A stretch of DNA of 48,445 bases, taken from positions 1 to 48,445 of the forward strand of contig JBBSJP010000037.1 of assembly GCA_038257155.1 (NCBI GenBank), written 5' to 3'. The first letter of the stretch is position 1. Each line of letters opens with the position of its first letter. Origin of the DNA: JANJTY01 sp038257155. Lineage in GTDB: Bacteria; Pseudomonadota; Gammaproteobacteria; Xanthomonadales; Xanthomonadaceae. Below the pieces are notes generated by a model. That model searched no databases and had not been told where the DNA came from. It saw only the letters and a program-made list of their open reading frames with translations. Both the position numbers and the translations under genes were made by a program. Positions 8,299 to 16,967 of this stretch are shown here, in pieces.

Positions 8299-9627
8299 TC
8301 AGCCCTCTGCCGGTTTCGCTGGCGCGTTGAACAGGGCCAGGCCCTTCAAGAGGTTCAGCGCTTCCAGCACGGCATAGTCTTCGACCGACTCGTCGTTCAG
8401 TGGCTGGGTCTGGATGGCGCCGGCTGGACGCGGCTCGCCCTCCAGGTGACCGGTCAGATCGCTTTCGCGCAGGATGGGTCCACGGCTGGTGCCGCGGCGC
8501 AGTTCGATGCTGTCATCCAGCACGATGTCCGGCACGATGCCGCTGGCCTGAATCGAGGTGCCGTTCGGGGTGAAGTAGCGTGCTGTGGTGAGTTTGATCG
8601 AGTCGCCATTGTCGACCGGCAGCACGGTCTGGACCGAACCCTTGCCGAAGCTGACGCCACCCATGATCAGCGCGCGTCGATGGTCGCGCAACGCGCCTGC
8701 CACCACTTCGGCGGCTGAGGCCGTACCGCTGTTGGTCAGCACCACGATGGGCGCGCCCTTGGCGATGTCGCCGGGCTTGGCCTGGTACTCGCTGGTGGTG
8801 AAGGGCAGCCGCCCGCGCGTCGACAGCAGAAGGCCCTTATCGATGAAGGCATCGGCGACATCAATGCCCGCGTTGAGTAGTCCGCCGGGATTGCTGCGCA
8901 GGTCCAGGACGATGCCCTTCAAACCGGCATCGCCGAACTGCTTGGTCGCGCTGGCCAGCTTGCGGGTGAGTTCGGAGGCCGTATCAGACTGGAAGGCGGC
9001 GATGCGAAGGTAGACGTAGCCGGGCTCCAGTGGTCGTTCACGCACGCTGGCAACGCGGATTGTTTCGCGCACCAGATCGAACTCCAGCGCCTCGGCCTCG
9101 CCATCCCGCTCGACGGTCAGACTGACGCTGCTGTTTGGCGCACCGCGCAGCAGTTCCACCGCATCGGACTGGCTTTCGCTGGCAATGGGTTTGCCGTCGA
9201 TCGCCACGATGATGTCGCCGGAACGGATGCCGGCACGCGCTGCAGGGGTCTCGTCGATCGGTGAAACCACGATTAGGGCGCGATCCGGCCGCTGCATTAC
9301 CTCCAGTCCGAGTCCGCCATACGCGCCCGTGGCCTGCTCGCTGAGGTTGGCGGTGGCTTCCTGGTCGAGGTAGGCGCTGTGCGGGTCAAGATCAAGCAGC
9401 AGGCCGCGAATCGCCGCCTGCATCAGGCGCTTGTCGTCGACCGGCTCGACATAGGCATGCTGTACCGCGCGGAATACCGAAACGAAGCGGCGGATCTCTT
9501 CGATGCTGACCTGCTCGGTCTGCGTGGCGGGCTCAGCAGCCTCGTCAGCGTGCGCGGGTTGGTCCTCCTCGGCCAGGACGAAGGCGGGGGAAAGCAGCAG
9601 AAACAGGCACAACGGGCGGATATTCAT
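8299..9627 (-). CDS. ctpA: S41 family C-terminal processing peptidase (CtpA-like)
   Basis: A 442-aa periplasmic serine-lysine protease. A signal peptide spans residues 1-19 (MNIRPLCLFLLLSPAFVLA). An acidic linker, a PDZ domain (about 95-175) and the S41 core follow. The dyad is S304 (NSGTASAAE) and K329 (SFGKGS), again 25 residues apart. In other proteobacteria CtpA degrades peptidoglycan hydrolases together with a lipoprotein partner. Here it follows envC by 51 bp in a gpmI-envC-ctpA run, a conserved order that places it in cell-wall remodelling (inference). It is much shorter than Prc at 3034-5214 and is not a duplicate of it. Confidence 0.94.
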   Translation of the reverse strand: MNIRPLCLFLLLSPAFVLAEEDQPAHADEAAEPATQTEQVSIEEIRRFVSVFRAVQHAYVEPVDDKRLMQAAIRGLLLDLDPHSAYLDQEATANLSEQATGAYGGLGLEVMQRPDRALIVVSPIDETPAARAGIRSGDIIVAIDGKPIASESQSDAVELLRGAPNSSVSLTVERDGEAEALEFDLVRETIRVASVRERPLEPGYVYLRIAAFQSDTASELTRKLASATKQFGDAGLKGIVLDLRSNPGGLLNAGIDVADAFIDKGLLLSTRGRLPFTTSEYQAKPGDIAKGAPIVVLTNSGTASAAEVVAGALRDHRRALIMGGVSFGKGSVQTVLPVDNGDSIKLTTARYFTPNGTSIQASGIVPDIVLDDSIELRRGTSRGPILRESDLTGHLEGEPRPAGAIQTQPLNDESVEDYAVLEALNLLKGLALFNAPAKPAEG

Positions 9628-9678
9628 GCGCCGATTATGCGCTGAGACCGGCTACGCCGGATGAATCGCTGGAGGTCC

Positions 9679-10836
9679 TCAGCGCTTGCGCAGCCAGATC
9701 TTGGGGTCGACCGGCTTGCCCTTCTGGCGAAGTTCGAAATACACGCCACTGGCGTCGAGGCCGCCGGACGTGCCAGCACGGGCGATGGCGCGACCCGGAT
9801 CGACCCAGTCGCCAACTTCACAGAGCAGGGCGTCGGCGTGCGCGTAGAGCGAGTGAAAGCCGTCGCCGTGGTCGAGGATCACGATCATGCCGTAGCCATT
9901 CAGCCAGTCGGCGTAAGCGACCCTGCCGTGCGAGACCGAATGCACTTCGCTGCCGGCTTCGGCGGCGATCAGCCAGCCGCCGCTCTTGCGGCCGTCCGGC
10001 AGGCTGCCGCCGAAGGCGCTGCGCACTCGGCCCGTGAGCGGCCAGGGCAGGCGTCCTCGCCGCGCAGACAGACGCTCGCCGTCGCCCAGTTGCTGCGGAA
10101 TATCGGCGAACACGTCCTGCAGCCGCTCGAGCAACTGCACGAGTGCCTGTTCGTCACGTCCGAGCGCAGTCAGCTGTTTGACCGTGGCGCTGCGCTCGGT
10201 TTCCAGTCGGGCCAAGAGCTCGCGACGCTGTCCGCGCTGCGATTCGAGTTCGCCGAGCTGCGTCTGCTGGGCCTCGAGCGCGGCCTGCACTTCGATTTGC
10301 TGGGCCTGCAGCGCGGCGCCCAGTTCCAGCAGCACCGCCAGTTCGCTGCGTAGTGCGTCGATGCGCGCCAGGCGTTGACGCTGCAGCACGCGGTAGTAGC
10401 CCAGCGCACGCTCGGCGTTCTCGATGCGGTCCTGTGCCAGCAGCAGCTTGAGCTGCTCGTGCCGACCGAGGGCGTAGTTGGCACGCAACAGGGCGGCCAA
10501 TTCTTCGCGCTGCGCACCGAGACCCTGCTCGCGCTGCGCTTGCTCGGCGCTGAGCCGCTGCAGTTCTTCCTGCCGCTGGGCCAGCGCTGTTTCGCTGTCA
10601 CGCAAGGCAGCGATGGCTTGCTGCACCTGCAGGTCGGCCTCGCGCAGTTCGCGGCTGGCCGAGTCGCGTTCGTCTTCGATGCGGCGTCGCTCAACCGTCA
10701 GCGCACTGATCTGCTTGCGCACGGCTTGCAGGCGAGCCTCGGTGGCGCTTTTGTCCGGCTCTTCAGCGCTCACCCCGCCGGCCACCAGCACCAGCAGGTT
10801 CGCCAGGCAAAGCGCCAGCAAACGCATCGCGATCAA
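9679..10836 (-). CDS. envC: Murein hydrolase activator EnvC
   Basis: A 385-aa periplasmic protein that activates amidases during cell division. A signal peptide ends near residue 24 (GVSAEE). Long Gln/Arg/Glu-rich coiled coils occupy about 27-245, followed by a LytM (M23) domain to the C-terminus. The LytM metal site is degenerate: the first motif reads SGGWLIAAEAG instead of HxGxD, and the last reads GVYFELRQ without the HxH histidine. This fits EnvC-type regulators, which do not cut peptidoglycan themselves. The start overlaps the gpmI stop by 4 bp (ATGA), so translation is coupled. ctpA lies 51 bp downstream. Confidence 0.93.
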   Translation of the reverse strand: MIAMRLLALCLANLLVLVAGGVSAEEPDKSATEARLQAVRKQISALTVERRRIEDERDSASRELREADLQVQQAIAALRDSETALAQRQEELQRLSAEQAQREQGLGAQREELAALLRANYALGRHEQLKLLLAQDRIENAERALGYYRVLQRQRLARIDALRSELAVLLELGAALQAQQIEVQAALEAQQTQLGELESQRGQRRELLARLETERSATVKQLTALGRDEQALVQLLERLQDVFADIPQQLGDGERLSARRGRLPWPLTGRVRSAFGGSLPDGRKSGGWLIAAEAGSEVHSVSHGRVAYADWLNGYGMIVILDHGDGFHSLYAHADALLCEVGDWVDPGRAIARAGTSGGLDASGVYFELRQKGKPVDPKIWLRKR

Positions 10837-12362
10837 TCGAACAGCACCAGACTCTGGCCGCTCATTTCTGCTGGCTGCGGAAGGTCCATCAGGGCCAGCA
10901 GGGTGGGCGCCACATCGCGCAGTGCGCCGCCGTCACGCAGTCGCGCCGGGCGACCCAGGAACACCAGTGGCACCGGACCGGTGGTGTGCGCGGTATGCGC
11001 CTGGCCGGTTTCCGGATCGCTCATCTGCTCCAGATTTCCATGGTCGGCGGTGATGATCAGTTCGCCGCCGGCCTGTTCAATTGCCGCGGTGATGCGGCCC
11101 AGGGCGATATCGACCGCTTCAACGGCCTGGATCGCGGCGGACAGGATGCCGCTGTGTCCGACCATGTCAGGATTGGCCAGATTGCAGACGATCAGGTCGA
11201 AACGCCGCGCTGCAATCGCTTCCACCAGCCGCTCGGTCACCTCGGGTGCGCTCATCTCGGGCTGCAGGTCGTAGGTCGCGACCTTGGGGCTGGGCACCAG
11301 GATGCGTTCCTCTCCGGGATAGGCATCCTCGCGCCCGCCATTGAAGAAGAAGGTGACGTGCGCGTATTTCTCGGTTTCTGCGATGCGTAGCTGCGTCATG
11401 CCCTGCTCTGCGAGTATTTCGGGCAGAGTTTTCAGCAAGCTGTCGGAGCGGAACGCCACCGGCGCGGGCAGGTCGGCCGAGTATTCGGTGAGGCAGACAA
11501 AGCGCGACAGCGCCGGTCGCCGGCCGCGATCGAAGCCGACAAAATCCTCGCTCACGAACGCAGCGCTGAGCTGGCGTGCGCGGTCGGCGCGGAAGTTCAT
11601 GAACACCACCGCGTCGCCATCGCGCATCGGTTGCGCGACGGCGATGCGGGTCGGTTTGAGGAACTCGTCGTTCTCGCCGCGCGCATAGCCTGCGGCGAGC
11701 GCTTCGGCGGCGTTGTTCGCCACGAACTCGGCTTGTCCCTCGACCAGGGTGTTCCAGGCCAGTTCCAGGCGATGCCAGCGCTGGTCGCGATCCATCGCGT
11801 AATAGCGACCGATGACGCTGGCGATGCGTGCACCGGGCTGCGCATCGACCGCACTTTGCAGCCGGGCGAGGCTGGCAGCGGCCGAGCGTGGCGGCGTATC
11901 GCGCCCGTCGAGGAAGGCATGCACGGCGATATCGGCCACGCCCTCGCTGCGCGCCATCGCCAGCATGGCAAGGATGTGGTCCTCGTGACTGTGCACACCG
12001 CCGGGCGAAAGCAGGCCGAACAGGTGCAGGGTACGGCCCGCATCGCGCGCGGCGGCGCAGGCGGCCAGCAGTTCCGGATTGCGCCCGAACTCGCCGTCGC
12101 TGATGGCCTTGTCGATGCGGGTGAGATCCTGATAGACGATGCGGCCGGCGCCGAGGTTCATGTGGCCGACTTCGGAATTGCCCATCTGTCCGTCCGGCAG
12201 CCCGACATGCAGGCCCGAGGTGTGGATCAGGGTGTGCGGGCAACGCGCCAGCAAGGCGCGCCAGTTCGGGCACCGCGCCTGCGAAATGGCGTTGTCGGGC
12301 GCATCCTCGCGATGGCCCCAGCCATCGAGGATCAGCAACATCACGGGCTTCGGTCGGCTCAC
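10833..12362 (-). CDS. gpmI: 2,3-bisphosphoglycerate-independent phosphoglycerate mutase
   Basis: A 509-aa metalloenzyme that interconverts 3- and 2-phosphoglycerate in glycolysis and gluconeogenesis. The alkaline-phosphatase-fold metal site includes D13 in LILDGWG and the phospho-acceptor serine S63 in MGNSEVGH. The HDG-type motif TADHGN lies near the C-terminus. The frame is open to 12491, but the GTG at 12362 is preferred: it is preceded by GGAAG and gives the usual N-terminus (SRPKPVMLLILDGWG) and family length. The gene is followed by envC with an ATGA overlap and is divergent from the solenoid-protein gene at 12490. Confidence 0.96.
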   Translation of the reverse strand: MSRPKPVMLLILDGWGHREDAPDNAISQARCPNWRALLARCPHTLIHTSGLHVGLPDGQMGNSEVGHMNLGAGRIVYQDLTRIDKAISDGEFGRNPELLAACAAARDAGRTLHLFGLLSPGGVHSHEDHILAMLAMARSEGVADIAVHAFLDGRDTPPRSAAASLARLQSAVDAQPGARIASVIGRYYAMDRDQRWHRLELAWNTLVEGQAEFVANNAAEALAAGYARGENDEFLKPTRIAVAQPMRDGDAVVFMNFRADRARQLSAAFVSEDFVGFDRGRRPALSRFVCLTEYSADLPAPVAFRSDSLLKTLPEILAEQGMTQLRIAETEKYAHVTFFFNGGREDAYPGEERILVPSPKVATYDLQPEMSAPEVTERLVEAIAARRFDLIVCNLANPDMVGHSGILSAAIQAVEAVDIALGRITAAIEQAGGELIITADHGNLEQMSDPETGQAHTAHTTGPVPLVFLGRPARLRDGGALRDVAPTLLALMDLPQPAEMSGQSLVLFD

Positions 12363-12489
12363 AGGACTTCCGGGACAGGCGCGACAAGGTCGACGATTGT
12401 AGCCTTGCATCGCCGGGTTCGCGTTTAAACCGTTCACGCAGTTGCTGCATCCAAGCTCGCGTAACGCCCCCCATCCAAGGAGTTCTGCC

Positions 12490-13152
12490 ATGAATCGTTA
12501 TTTCGCCGCCGCCGTACTCGGCCTGGCTTCCAGCGTCGCACTGGCCGCGCCGCCCGACATCAGCAAGGTCAACGGCGCGGTCCGTGCCGAAGCCGGCAAG
12601 GAGTACGGGAGCCTGGAAACCGTCAATGGCAGCGTCCGCATCGAAGCCGGTGCGGTGGTCGAGAGCGCCGAAACCGTCAATGGCAGCGTCACGGTCAGTG
12701 AAGGCGCGCGCGTGGGCAGTGTCGAAACCGTCAACGGCGCGGTAACGCTGGCGGCACAGGCCGAGGTCGAGCGCGGCGTCGAAGTGGTCAACGGCTCGAT
12801 CACCCTGGCCGAGGGCGCCGTGGTGCGTGGCAAGCTGGAAGGCGTGAACGGCGCGATCCGGCTCAGTGCCGCCGAAGTGCAGGGCGGCATAGCCACCGTC
12901 AACGGCGGCATCCTCATCGGTGCCGATTCACGCGTACAGGGCGGCATCCTGGTCGAGAAGCCGAGCGGCGGCTGGTTCAACTGGGGCAACGAAAGCAAGC
13001 CACCGCGCATCGAGATCGGCCCGCGCGCCGTGGTTGAAGGCGACATGGTCTTCAAGCGCGAAGTCGAGCTGTACGTGCACGAAACCGCCACCGTGGGCCG
13101 CATCGAGGGCGCCACGCCGATCAGCTTTGGTGAGGAGCGCGTCGAGCGCTGA
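12490..13152 (+). CDS. Secreted repeat protein, predicted beta-solenoid, function unknown
   Basis: A 220-aa protein with a clear signal peptide (MNRYFAAAVLGLASSVALAA). The mature part consists of about six tandem units of 18-20 residues, each starting with a V-N-G core (ETVNGSV, ETVNGSV, ETVNGAV, EVVNGSI, EGVNGAI, ATVNGGI). They resemble the right-handed beta-solenoids of bactofilins or DUF4097-type proteins. The tail (about 160-220) keeps the same rhythm with IEIGPRAVVEGDMVF and ELYVHETATVGRIEG. A strong ribosome-binding site, AAGGAG, lies 7 nt before the ATG. It is divergent from gpmI. No enzymatic motif is visible; a structural envelope role is only a guess. Confidence 0.85.
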   Translation: MNRYFAAAVLGLASSVALAAPPDISKVNGAVRAEAGKEYGSLETVNGSVRIEAGAVVESAETVNGSVTVSEGARVGSVETVNGAVTLAAQAEVERGVEVVNGSITLAEGAVVRGKLEGVNGAIRLSAAEVQGGIATVNGGILIGADSRVQGGILVEKPSGGWFNWGNESKPPRIEIGPRAVVEGDMVFKREVELYVHETATVGRIEGATPISFGEERVER

Positions 13153-13157
13153 GCAAA

Positions 13158-13398
13158 CCGTTCGTGGTGAGGAGCCATCGAGGCGGCCGCGAAGCGGACG
13201 AAGGCGCGCAGCGCCTCGCAGCCGCCCTGGCGGCCGAACGAGACCGCGTCTCGAACCACATGCCAGGTGGTTCGAGACGTGCGGCCTCGACCCTTCGATC
13301 CGCACTGCGTGCGGCCTCAGGACAGGCCTGCGGTCTGGTTCGACGGCTTCGCCGCTTCGCCTTCGCTGTGCTCGGTCCGCACTCCTCACCACGAACGG
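13158..13398. repeat. Long inverted-repeat element, family D, copy 1
   Basis: The ends CCGTTCGTGGTGAGGAG and CTCCTCACCACGAACGG are exact inverted repeats. Inside lies a second perfect 13-bp palindrome, CGTCTCGAACCAC...GTGGTTCGAGACG (13247-13279). The element begins 5 bp after a stop codon. A shorter copy lies at 13650-13807. No protein-coding capacity is credible. Confidence 0.8.
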
Positions 13399-13461
13399 AA
13401 ACTTGCACTGGCGGCCATTACTTGGGTTATCGAACTGGCTGCTGAGACGCACCGACACACT

Positions 13462-13490
13462 GCGGTCGCCGACAGGGTCAGCTCCTGCAG
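13462..13490 (-). repeat. REP class 2
   Basis: On the minus strand: GGAGCTGAC-CCT-GTCGGCGACCGC. The stem GCTGAC/GTCGGC contains one G:U pair, an intermediate between the other class 2 variants in this window. Confidence 0.65.
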
Positions 13491-13562
13491 GGGCAATGTT
13501 CGCCCTGTGGAGCTTTCAGCACGCGTTGGCGTTCCGCTGTCGCGGAGCAAACTGGTGCAAGA

Positions 13563-13914
13563 AGCCCAGAGATCCCGTTTTCATCTCTAGAGACCACAAG
13601 ACAGCAACTGTTGAGCTTTTCCTGATGGAAGCACATGCATCCTTCAGAACCCGTTCGTGGTGAGGAGCCTTCGAGGCGCGCGTAGCGCGATCGAGAGGGC
13701 GTCTCGAACCACGCTTCGGCGGTGGTTCGAGACGCGTGGCCTCGACCCTTCGATCCGCACTGCGTGCGGCCTCAGGGTCTCGATCCACGCTCCTCACCAC
13801 GAACGGGTTGATGTTAGTTGAGGACACGAGCTGCTAGATGCCCAGAGATTCCAATTTCCGACTTCTTGAGACCAAGAAAAACAACTGGTTAGCTCATGTT
13901 TGATGGAAGCGCAC
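13563..13914 (+). repeat. Degenerate direct repeat in gene-free island
   Basis: Two segments of about 75 bp, at about 13563-13638 and 13840-13914, share an ordered set of words: GCCCAGAGAT, GAGACCA, CAACTG, AGCT and TGATGGAAGC. They are less GC-rich than the surroundings and flank the second family D element. The whole stretch 13153-14035 holds only repeats; I see no gene in it. Confidence 0.5.
13650..13807. repeat. Long inverted-repeat element, family D, copy 2
   Basis: The same outer arms as copy 1 (CCGTTCGTGGTGAGGAGC...GCTCCTCACCACGAACGG), with the same inner palindrome (GCGTCTCGAACCAC...GTGGTTCGAGACGC, 13699-13735). It is 83 bp shorter than copy 1, lacking part of the right arm. Confidence 0.8.
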
Positions 13915-13927
13915 CCTGTGCGCGACC
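13905..13927 (+). repeat. REP class 2
   Basis: GGAAGCGCAC-CCT-GTGCGCGACC: perfect 6-bp stem with the CCT loop, the same variant as at 6519. Confidence 0.65.
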
Positions 13928-13971
13928 TGGATGATGGGCATTGCCTGGCTGCCGGGTCGAGCTGACACGCT

Positions 13972-13995
13972 GCGGTCGCTGACAGGGTCAGCTAC
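13972..13995 (-). repeat. REP class 2
   Basis: On the minus strand: GTAGCTGAC-CCT-GTCAGCGACCG, a perfect GCTGAC/GTCAGC stem. It lies 41 bp upstream of the oleB start. Confidence 0.7.
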
Positions 13996-14035
13996 AGGGC
14001 CCGTTTGGCGCACCGGCCTGGCGGAATCCGCGATA

Positions 14036-14977
14036 ATGCCCGGCCCGCAGCACGACGCTGCCGCCTCGAGCCCGCTTCCGCGCGTGAATTTTCCCGATTA
14101 TCCCTTCACCCCGAAGCGTTTCGAGGTACGTCCCGGCATCGTCATGTCCTACCTGGACGAAGGCCCGCGGGATGCCGAGGTGCTGCTGATGCTGCACGGC
14201 AACCCGTCGTGGAGCTTCTACTGGCGGCACCTGGTGGCCGGTCTGTCGGATCGCTACCGCTGCATCGTGCCGGATCATGTCGGCATGGGCCTGTCCGACA
14301 AGCCTGACGACGCGTCCTACGACTACACCCTGGCCTCGCGTGTGGCCGATATCGACACGCTCGTTTCGCACCTGGATCTGGGCGATCAACTCAGCCTGGC
14401 GGTGCACGACTGGGGCGGCATGATCGGGTTTGGCTGGGCGCTGTCCAACAGTCATCGGATCAAGCGCCTGGTTGTCACCAATACTGCCTCGTTTCCGTTG
14501 CCCACGGCCAAGGCCATGCCCTGGCAGCTCAAGCTGGGCCGTGATTCGAAGCTCGGTGCGCTGCTGATCCGCGGCTTCAACGCCTTCGCCTGGGGCGCGG
14601 CGCGTTACGGCGTGGTAGAGCGCGTCGCGCCGGCCGTGCAGCGCGCCTATTGCGCGCCCTACGACAGCTGGGCCAACCGCGTCGCTACCCTGCGCTTCGT
14701 GCAGGACATTCCGCTCTCGCCCAAGGACCGCGCCTGGGCGCTGGTCGAAGCCGCAGGCAGGAAACTGCCCGAATACGCCGATCGCCCGGTATTCCTCGGC
14801 TGGGGCCTGCAGGACTTCGTGTTCGACCGGCACTTTCTGGAGGGCTTCACCCGCGCGCTTCCGCAGGCCGAAGTGATGGCCTTCGCGGATGCCGGACACT
14901 ACGTGCTGGAAGACAAGCACGCCGAACTGGTGCCGGCGATCAGGCGATTTCTTGATCAGAATCCCTTGGCAGCCTGA
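14036..14977 (+). CDS. oleB: OleB-type alpha/beta hydrolase (beta-lactone decarboxylase)
   Basis: A 313-aa protein of the haloalkane-dehalogenase-like alpha/beta hydrolases. The oxyanion motif is HGNPSW (54-59), the nucleophile is D125 in HDWGG, and the catalytic histidine is in DAGHYVLED near residue 290. OleB removes CO2 from the beta-lactone made by OleC to give a long-chain cis-olefin. The assignment rests on the FxPxRFEVRPGIVMSYLDEG N-terminal region and on oleC lying 159 bp downstream. The frame is open to 13931, but the extra part is REP DNA, so ATG 14036 is used. A plain haloalkane dehalogenase is the alternative reading without the neighbour. Confidence 0.85.
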   Translation: MPGPQHDAAASSPLPRVNFPDYPFTPKRFEVRPGIVMSYLDEGPRDAEVLLMLHGNPSWSFYWRHLVAGLSDRYRCIVPDHVGMGLSDKPDDASYDYTLASRVADIDTLVSHLDLGDQLSLAVHDWGGMIGFGWALSNSHRIKRLVVTNTASFPLPTAKAMPWQLKLGRDSKLGALLIRGFNAFAWGAARYGVVERVAPAVQRAYCAPYDSWANRVATLRFVQDIPLSPKDRAWALVEAAGRKLPEYADRPVFLGWGLQDFVFDRHFLEGFTRALPQAEVMAFADAGHYVLEDKHAELVPAIRRFLDQNPLAA

Positions 14978-14993
14978 GTCAGCATCGCGCAGC

Positions 14994-15087
14994 GGCGGGT
15001 CAAGACCCGCCCTCCAACTTCGGATCAGACGCAAGGGGGCACGATTGCCTGCCCGGCCAAACGTCGGAGGGCGGATCTTGATCCGCC
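14994..15087. repeat. Pair of class 1 REPs in inverted orientation (BIME-like)
   Basis: GGCGGGTC-AA-GACCCGCC (14994-15011) is followed by GGCGGATC-TT-GATCCGCC (15070-15087). The outer tetranucleotides read GGAG rather than GTAG. The two units face each other between oleB and oleC and start 16 bp after the oleB stop. Confidence 0.8.
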
Positions 15088-15136
15088 GCTGCGGGAAGCC
15101 ACGCAATCGCGCGCAGCTCTGGCAAGCTTGGGCCCC

Positions 15137-16858
15137 ATGCAGAACCCGACTCCCGCTTCACCATCGCACGCGGTAGACGCGCAAACCTCGACCTCACCGA
15201 GCGCACCCGCGGCACCTCGCTGCAACATCGCCGCGATCCTCCCCCGCATGGCCGCCGAACGCGGCGCGCAGATCGCCATGCGCTGCCCCGGTTCACGCGG
15301 TCCGGACGGCCTGGCGCGCTATGACCTGACGCTGAGCTACGCCGAACTCGACGCACGCAGCGACGCCATTGCCGCGGGGCTGCAGCGCCACGGCATCGGG
15401 CGCGGCATGCGCTGCGTGGTGATGGTGCGGCCGTCGCCGGAGTTCTTCCTGTTGATGTTCGCCCTGTTCAAGCTCGGTGCGGTGCCGGTGCTGGTCGACC
15501 CCGGCATCGACCGGCGCGCACTCCGGCAATGCCTGCGCGAAGCCGAGCCGCAGGCCTTCATCGGCATTCCGCTGGCGCAGGTGGCACGTCTGCTGCTGGG
15601 CTGGGGTCGCGGCTTCGTCCGCCACGTAGTAACAGTCGGGCGACGCTGGTTCTGGGGCGGTAGCACCTTGGCGCAGATCGAAGCCGCCGGCCACGGCAGC
15701 GGTCCGCAGCTCGCCGATACCGCGCCGTACGAGATCGCTGCCATTTTGTTCACCTCCGGCTCCACCGGTGTGCCGAAGGGCGTGGTGTATCGCCATCGCC
15801 ACTTTGTCGCGCAGGTCGAGCTGCTGCGCGAGGCCTTCGGCATCGAGGCCGGCGGCGTTGATCTGCCGACCTTTCCGCCTTTCGCGCTGTTCGATCCGGC
15901 GCTGGGACTGTCCTCGATCATTCCCGACATGGACCCGACCCGCCCGGCGCAGGCCGATCCGCGCAAGCTCATCGCCGCGATCGAGCGTTTCGGGGTGGAT
16001 CAGCTGTTCGGCTCGCCGGCACTGGTAGCGGTGCTTGCCCTGCACGGCGCGAAGTTGCCGACTATCCGACGTGTCACCTCGGCTGGCGCCCCGGTGCCAC
16101 CCGATGTAGTGACCGCAATGCGCGCCCTGCTGCCCGACGATGCGCAGCTCTGGACGCCCTACGGCGCAACCGAATGTCTACCGGTCGCGGTGATCGAAGG
16201 GCGCGAACTGCAGGCGACGCGCGCGGCAACCGAAGCCGGTGAGGGCACCTGTGTGGGTCGACCGGTGCCGGGCAACCGGGTACGCATCATCCGTATCCTC
16301 GATCAGGCCATCGCCGACTGGTCGGTCGAACTCGAATTGCCGACGGGCGAGATTGGTGAGATCACGGTCGCCGGGCCCAGCGCCACCGACGCCTATTTCA
16401 ACCGCCCTGAAGCCACGCGACTGGCAAAGATTCGCGAAGCCGCGCCAGACGGCGAATGCATCGTGCACCGCATGGGCGATGTCGGATATTTTGATGCCCA
16501 AGGCCGGTTGTGGTTCTGCGGACGCAAATCACACCGCGTGGAAACGGCACGCGGCCCGCTCTACACCGAACAGGTCGAACCGGTGTTCAACGTGCATCCC
16601 GACGTGCGTCGCACTGCACTGGTTGGCGTGGGCGACAAAGGCCAGCAGCAGCCGGTGTTGTGCGTCGAGCTCAACTCCGGCGCGTCCGATGCTGCACGCG
16701 AACGCATCGAAGCCGAACTGCTCAATCTCGGCCAGCGCTTCGCCCACACTAGTGGCATTTCCCGCCTGCTGTTTCATCCTGGCTTCCCGGTGGACATCCG
16801 CCACAATGCCAAGATCGGCCGCGAGGCCTTGGCCGTGTGGGCGGCACAGCGACGCTGA
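15137..16858 (+). CDS. oleC: OleC-type beta-lactone synthetase (AMP-forming)
   Basis: A 573-aa adenylate-forming enzyme. The phosphate-binding loop is LFTSGSTGVPKG (about residues 206-217); TPYGATECLPVA is the A5 motif, MGDVGYFDAQGRLWFCGRK spans A7-A8, and a C-terminal lysine lies in NAKIGRE. OleC activates a beta-hydroxy acid with ATP and closes the beta-lactone that OleB decarboxylates. The long low-complexity N-terminus (Pro/Ala/Ser) precedes the usual start at NIAAILPRMA. The ATG at 15137 is preferred to an upstream TTG. OleA and OleD, the thiolase-like and reductase partners, are not in the window. Confidence 0.87.
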   Translation: MQNPTPASPSHAVDAQTSTSPSAPAAPRCNIAAILPRMAAERGAQIAMRCPGSRGPDGLARYDLTLSYAELDARSDAIAAGLQRHGIGRGMRCVVMVRPSPEFFLLMFALFKLGAVPVLVDPGIDRRALRQCLREAEPQAFIGIPLAQVARLLLGWGRGFVRHVVTVGRRWFWGGSTLAQIEAAGHGSGPQLADTAPYEIAAILFTSGSTGVPKGVVYRHRHFVAQVELLREAFGIEAGGVDLPTFPPFALFDPALGLSSIIPDMDPTRPAQADPRKLIAAIERFGVDQLFGSPALVAVLALHGAKLPTIRRVTSAGAPVPPDVVTAMRALLPDDAQLWTPYGATECLPVAVIEGRELQATRAATEAGEGTCVGRPVPGNRVRIIRILDQAIADWSVELELPTGEIGEITVAGPSATDAYFNRPEATRLAKIREAAPDGECIVHRMGDVGYFDAQGRLWFCGRKSHRVETARGPLYTEQVEPVFNVHPDVRRTALVGVGDKGQQQPVLCVELNSGASDAARERIEAELLNLGQRFAHTSGISRLLFHPGFPVDIRHNAKIGREALAVWAAQRR

Positions 16859-16967
16859 GGAATTTGAAGTCGTGCGATGAATGCTCTTGGTCGGATCTGG
16901 CTCTGGCTTCAATCCGCATCACATACAACCAGAGCCGGCGCGCAGGGCCAGCCCCTACAATGGCGCG

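Noticed and set aside
12620..12920. Tandem DNA repeat or CRISPR-like array
   Set aside because: The repeated GAAACCGTCAATGGCAGCGT words encode the V-N-G protein repeats and keep reading frame; there are no unique spacers.
13164..13663. Several short frames in the repeat island
   Set aside because: They follow the inverted repeats in both orientations and have no signal, domain or ribosome-binding site.
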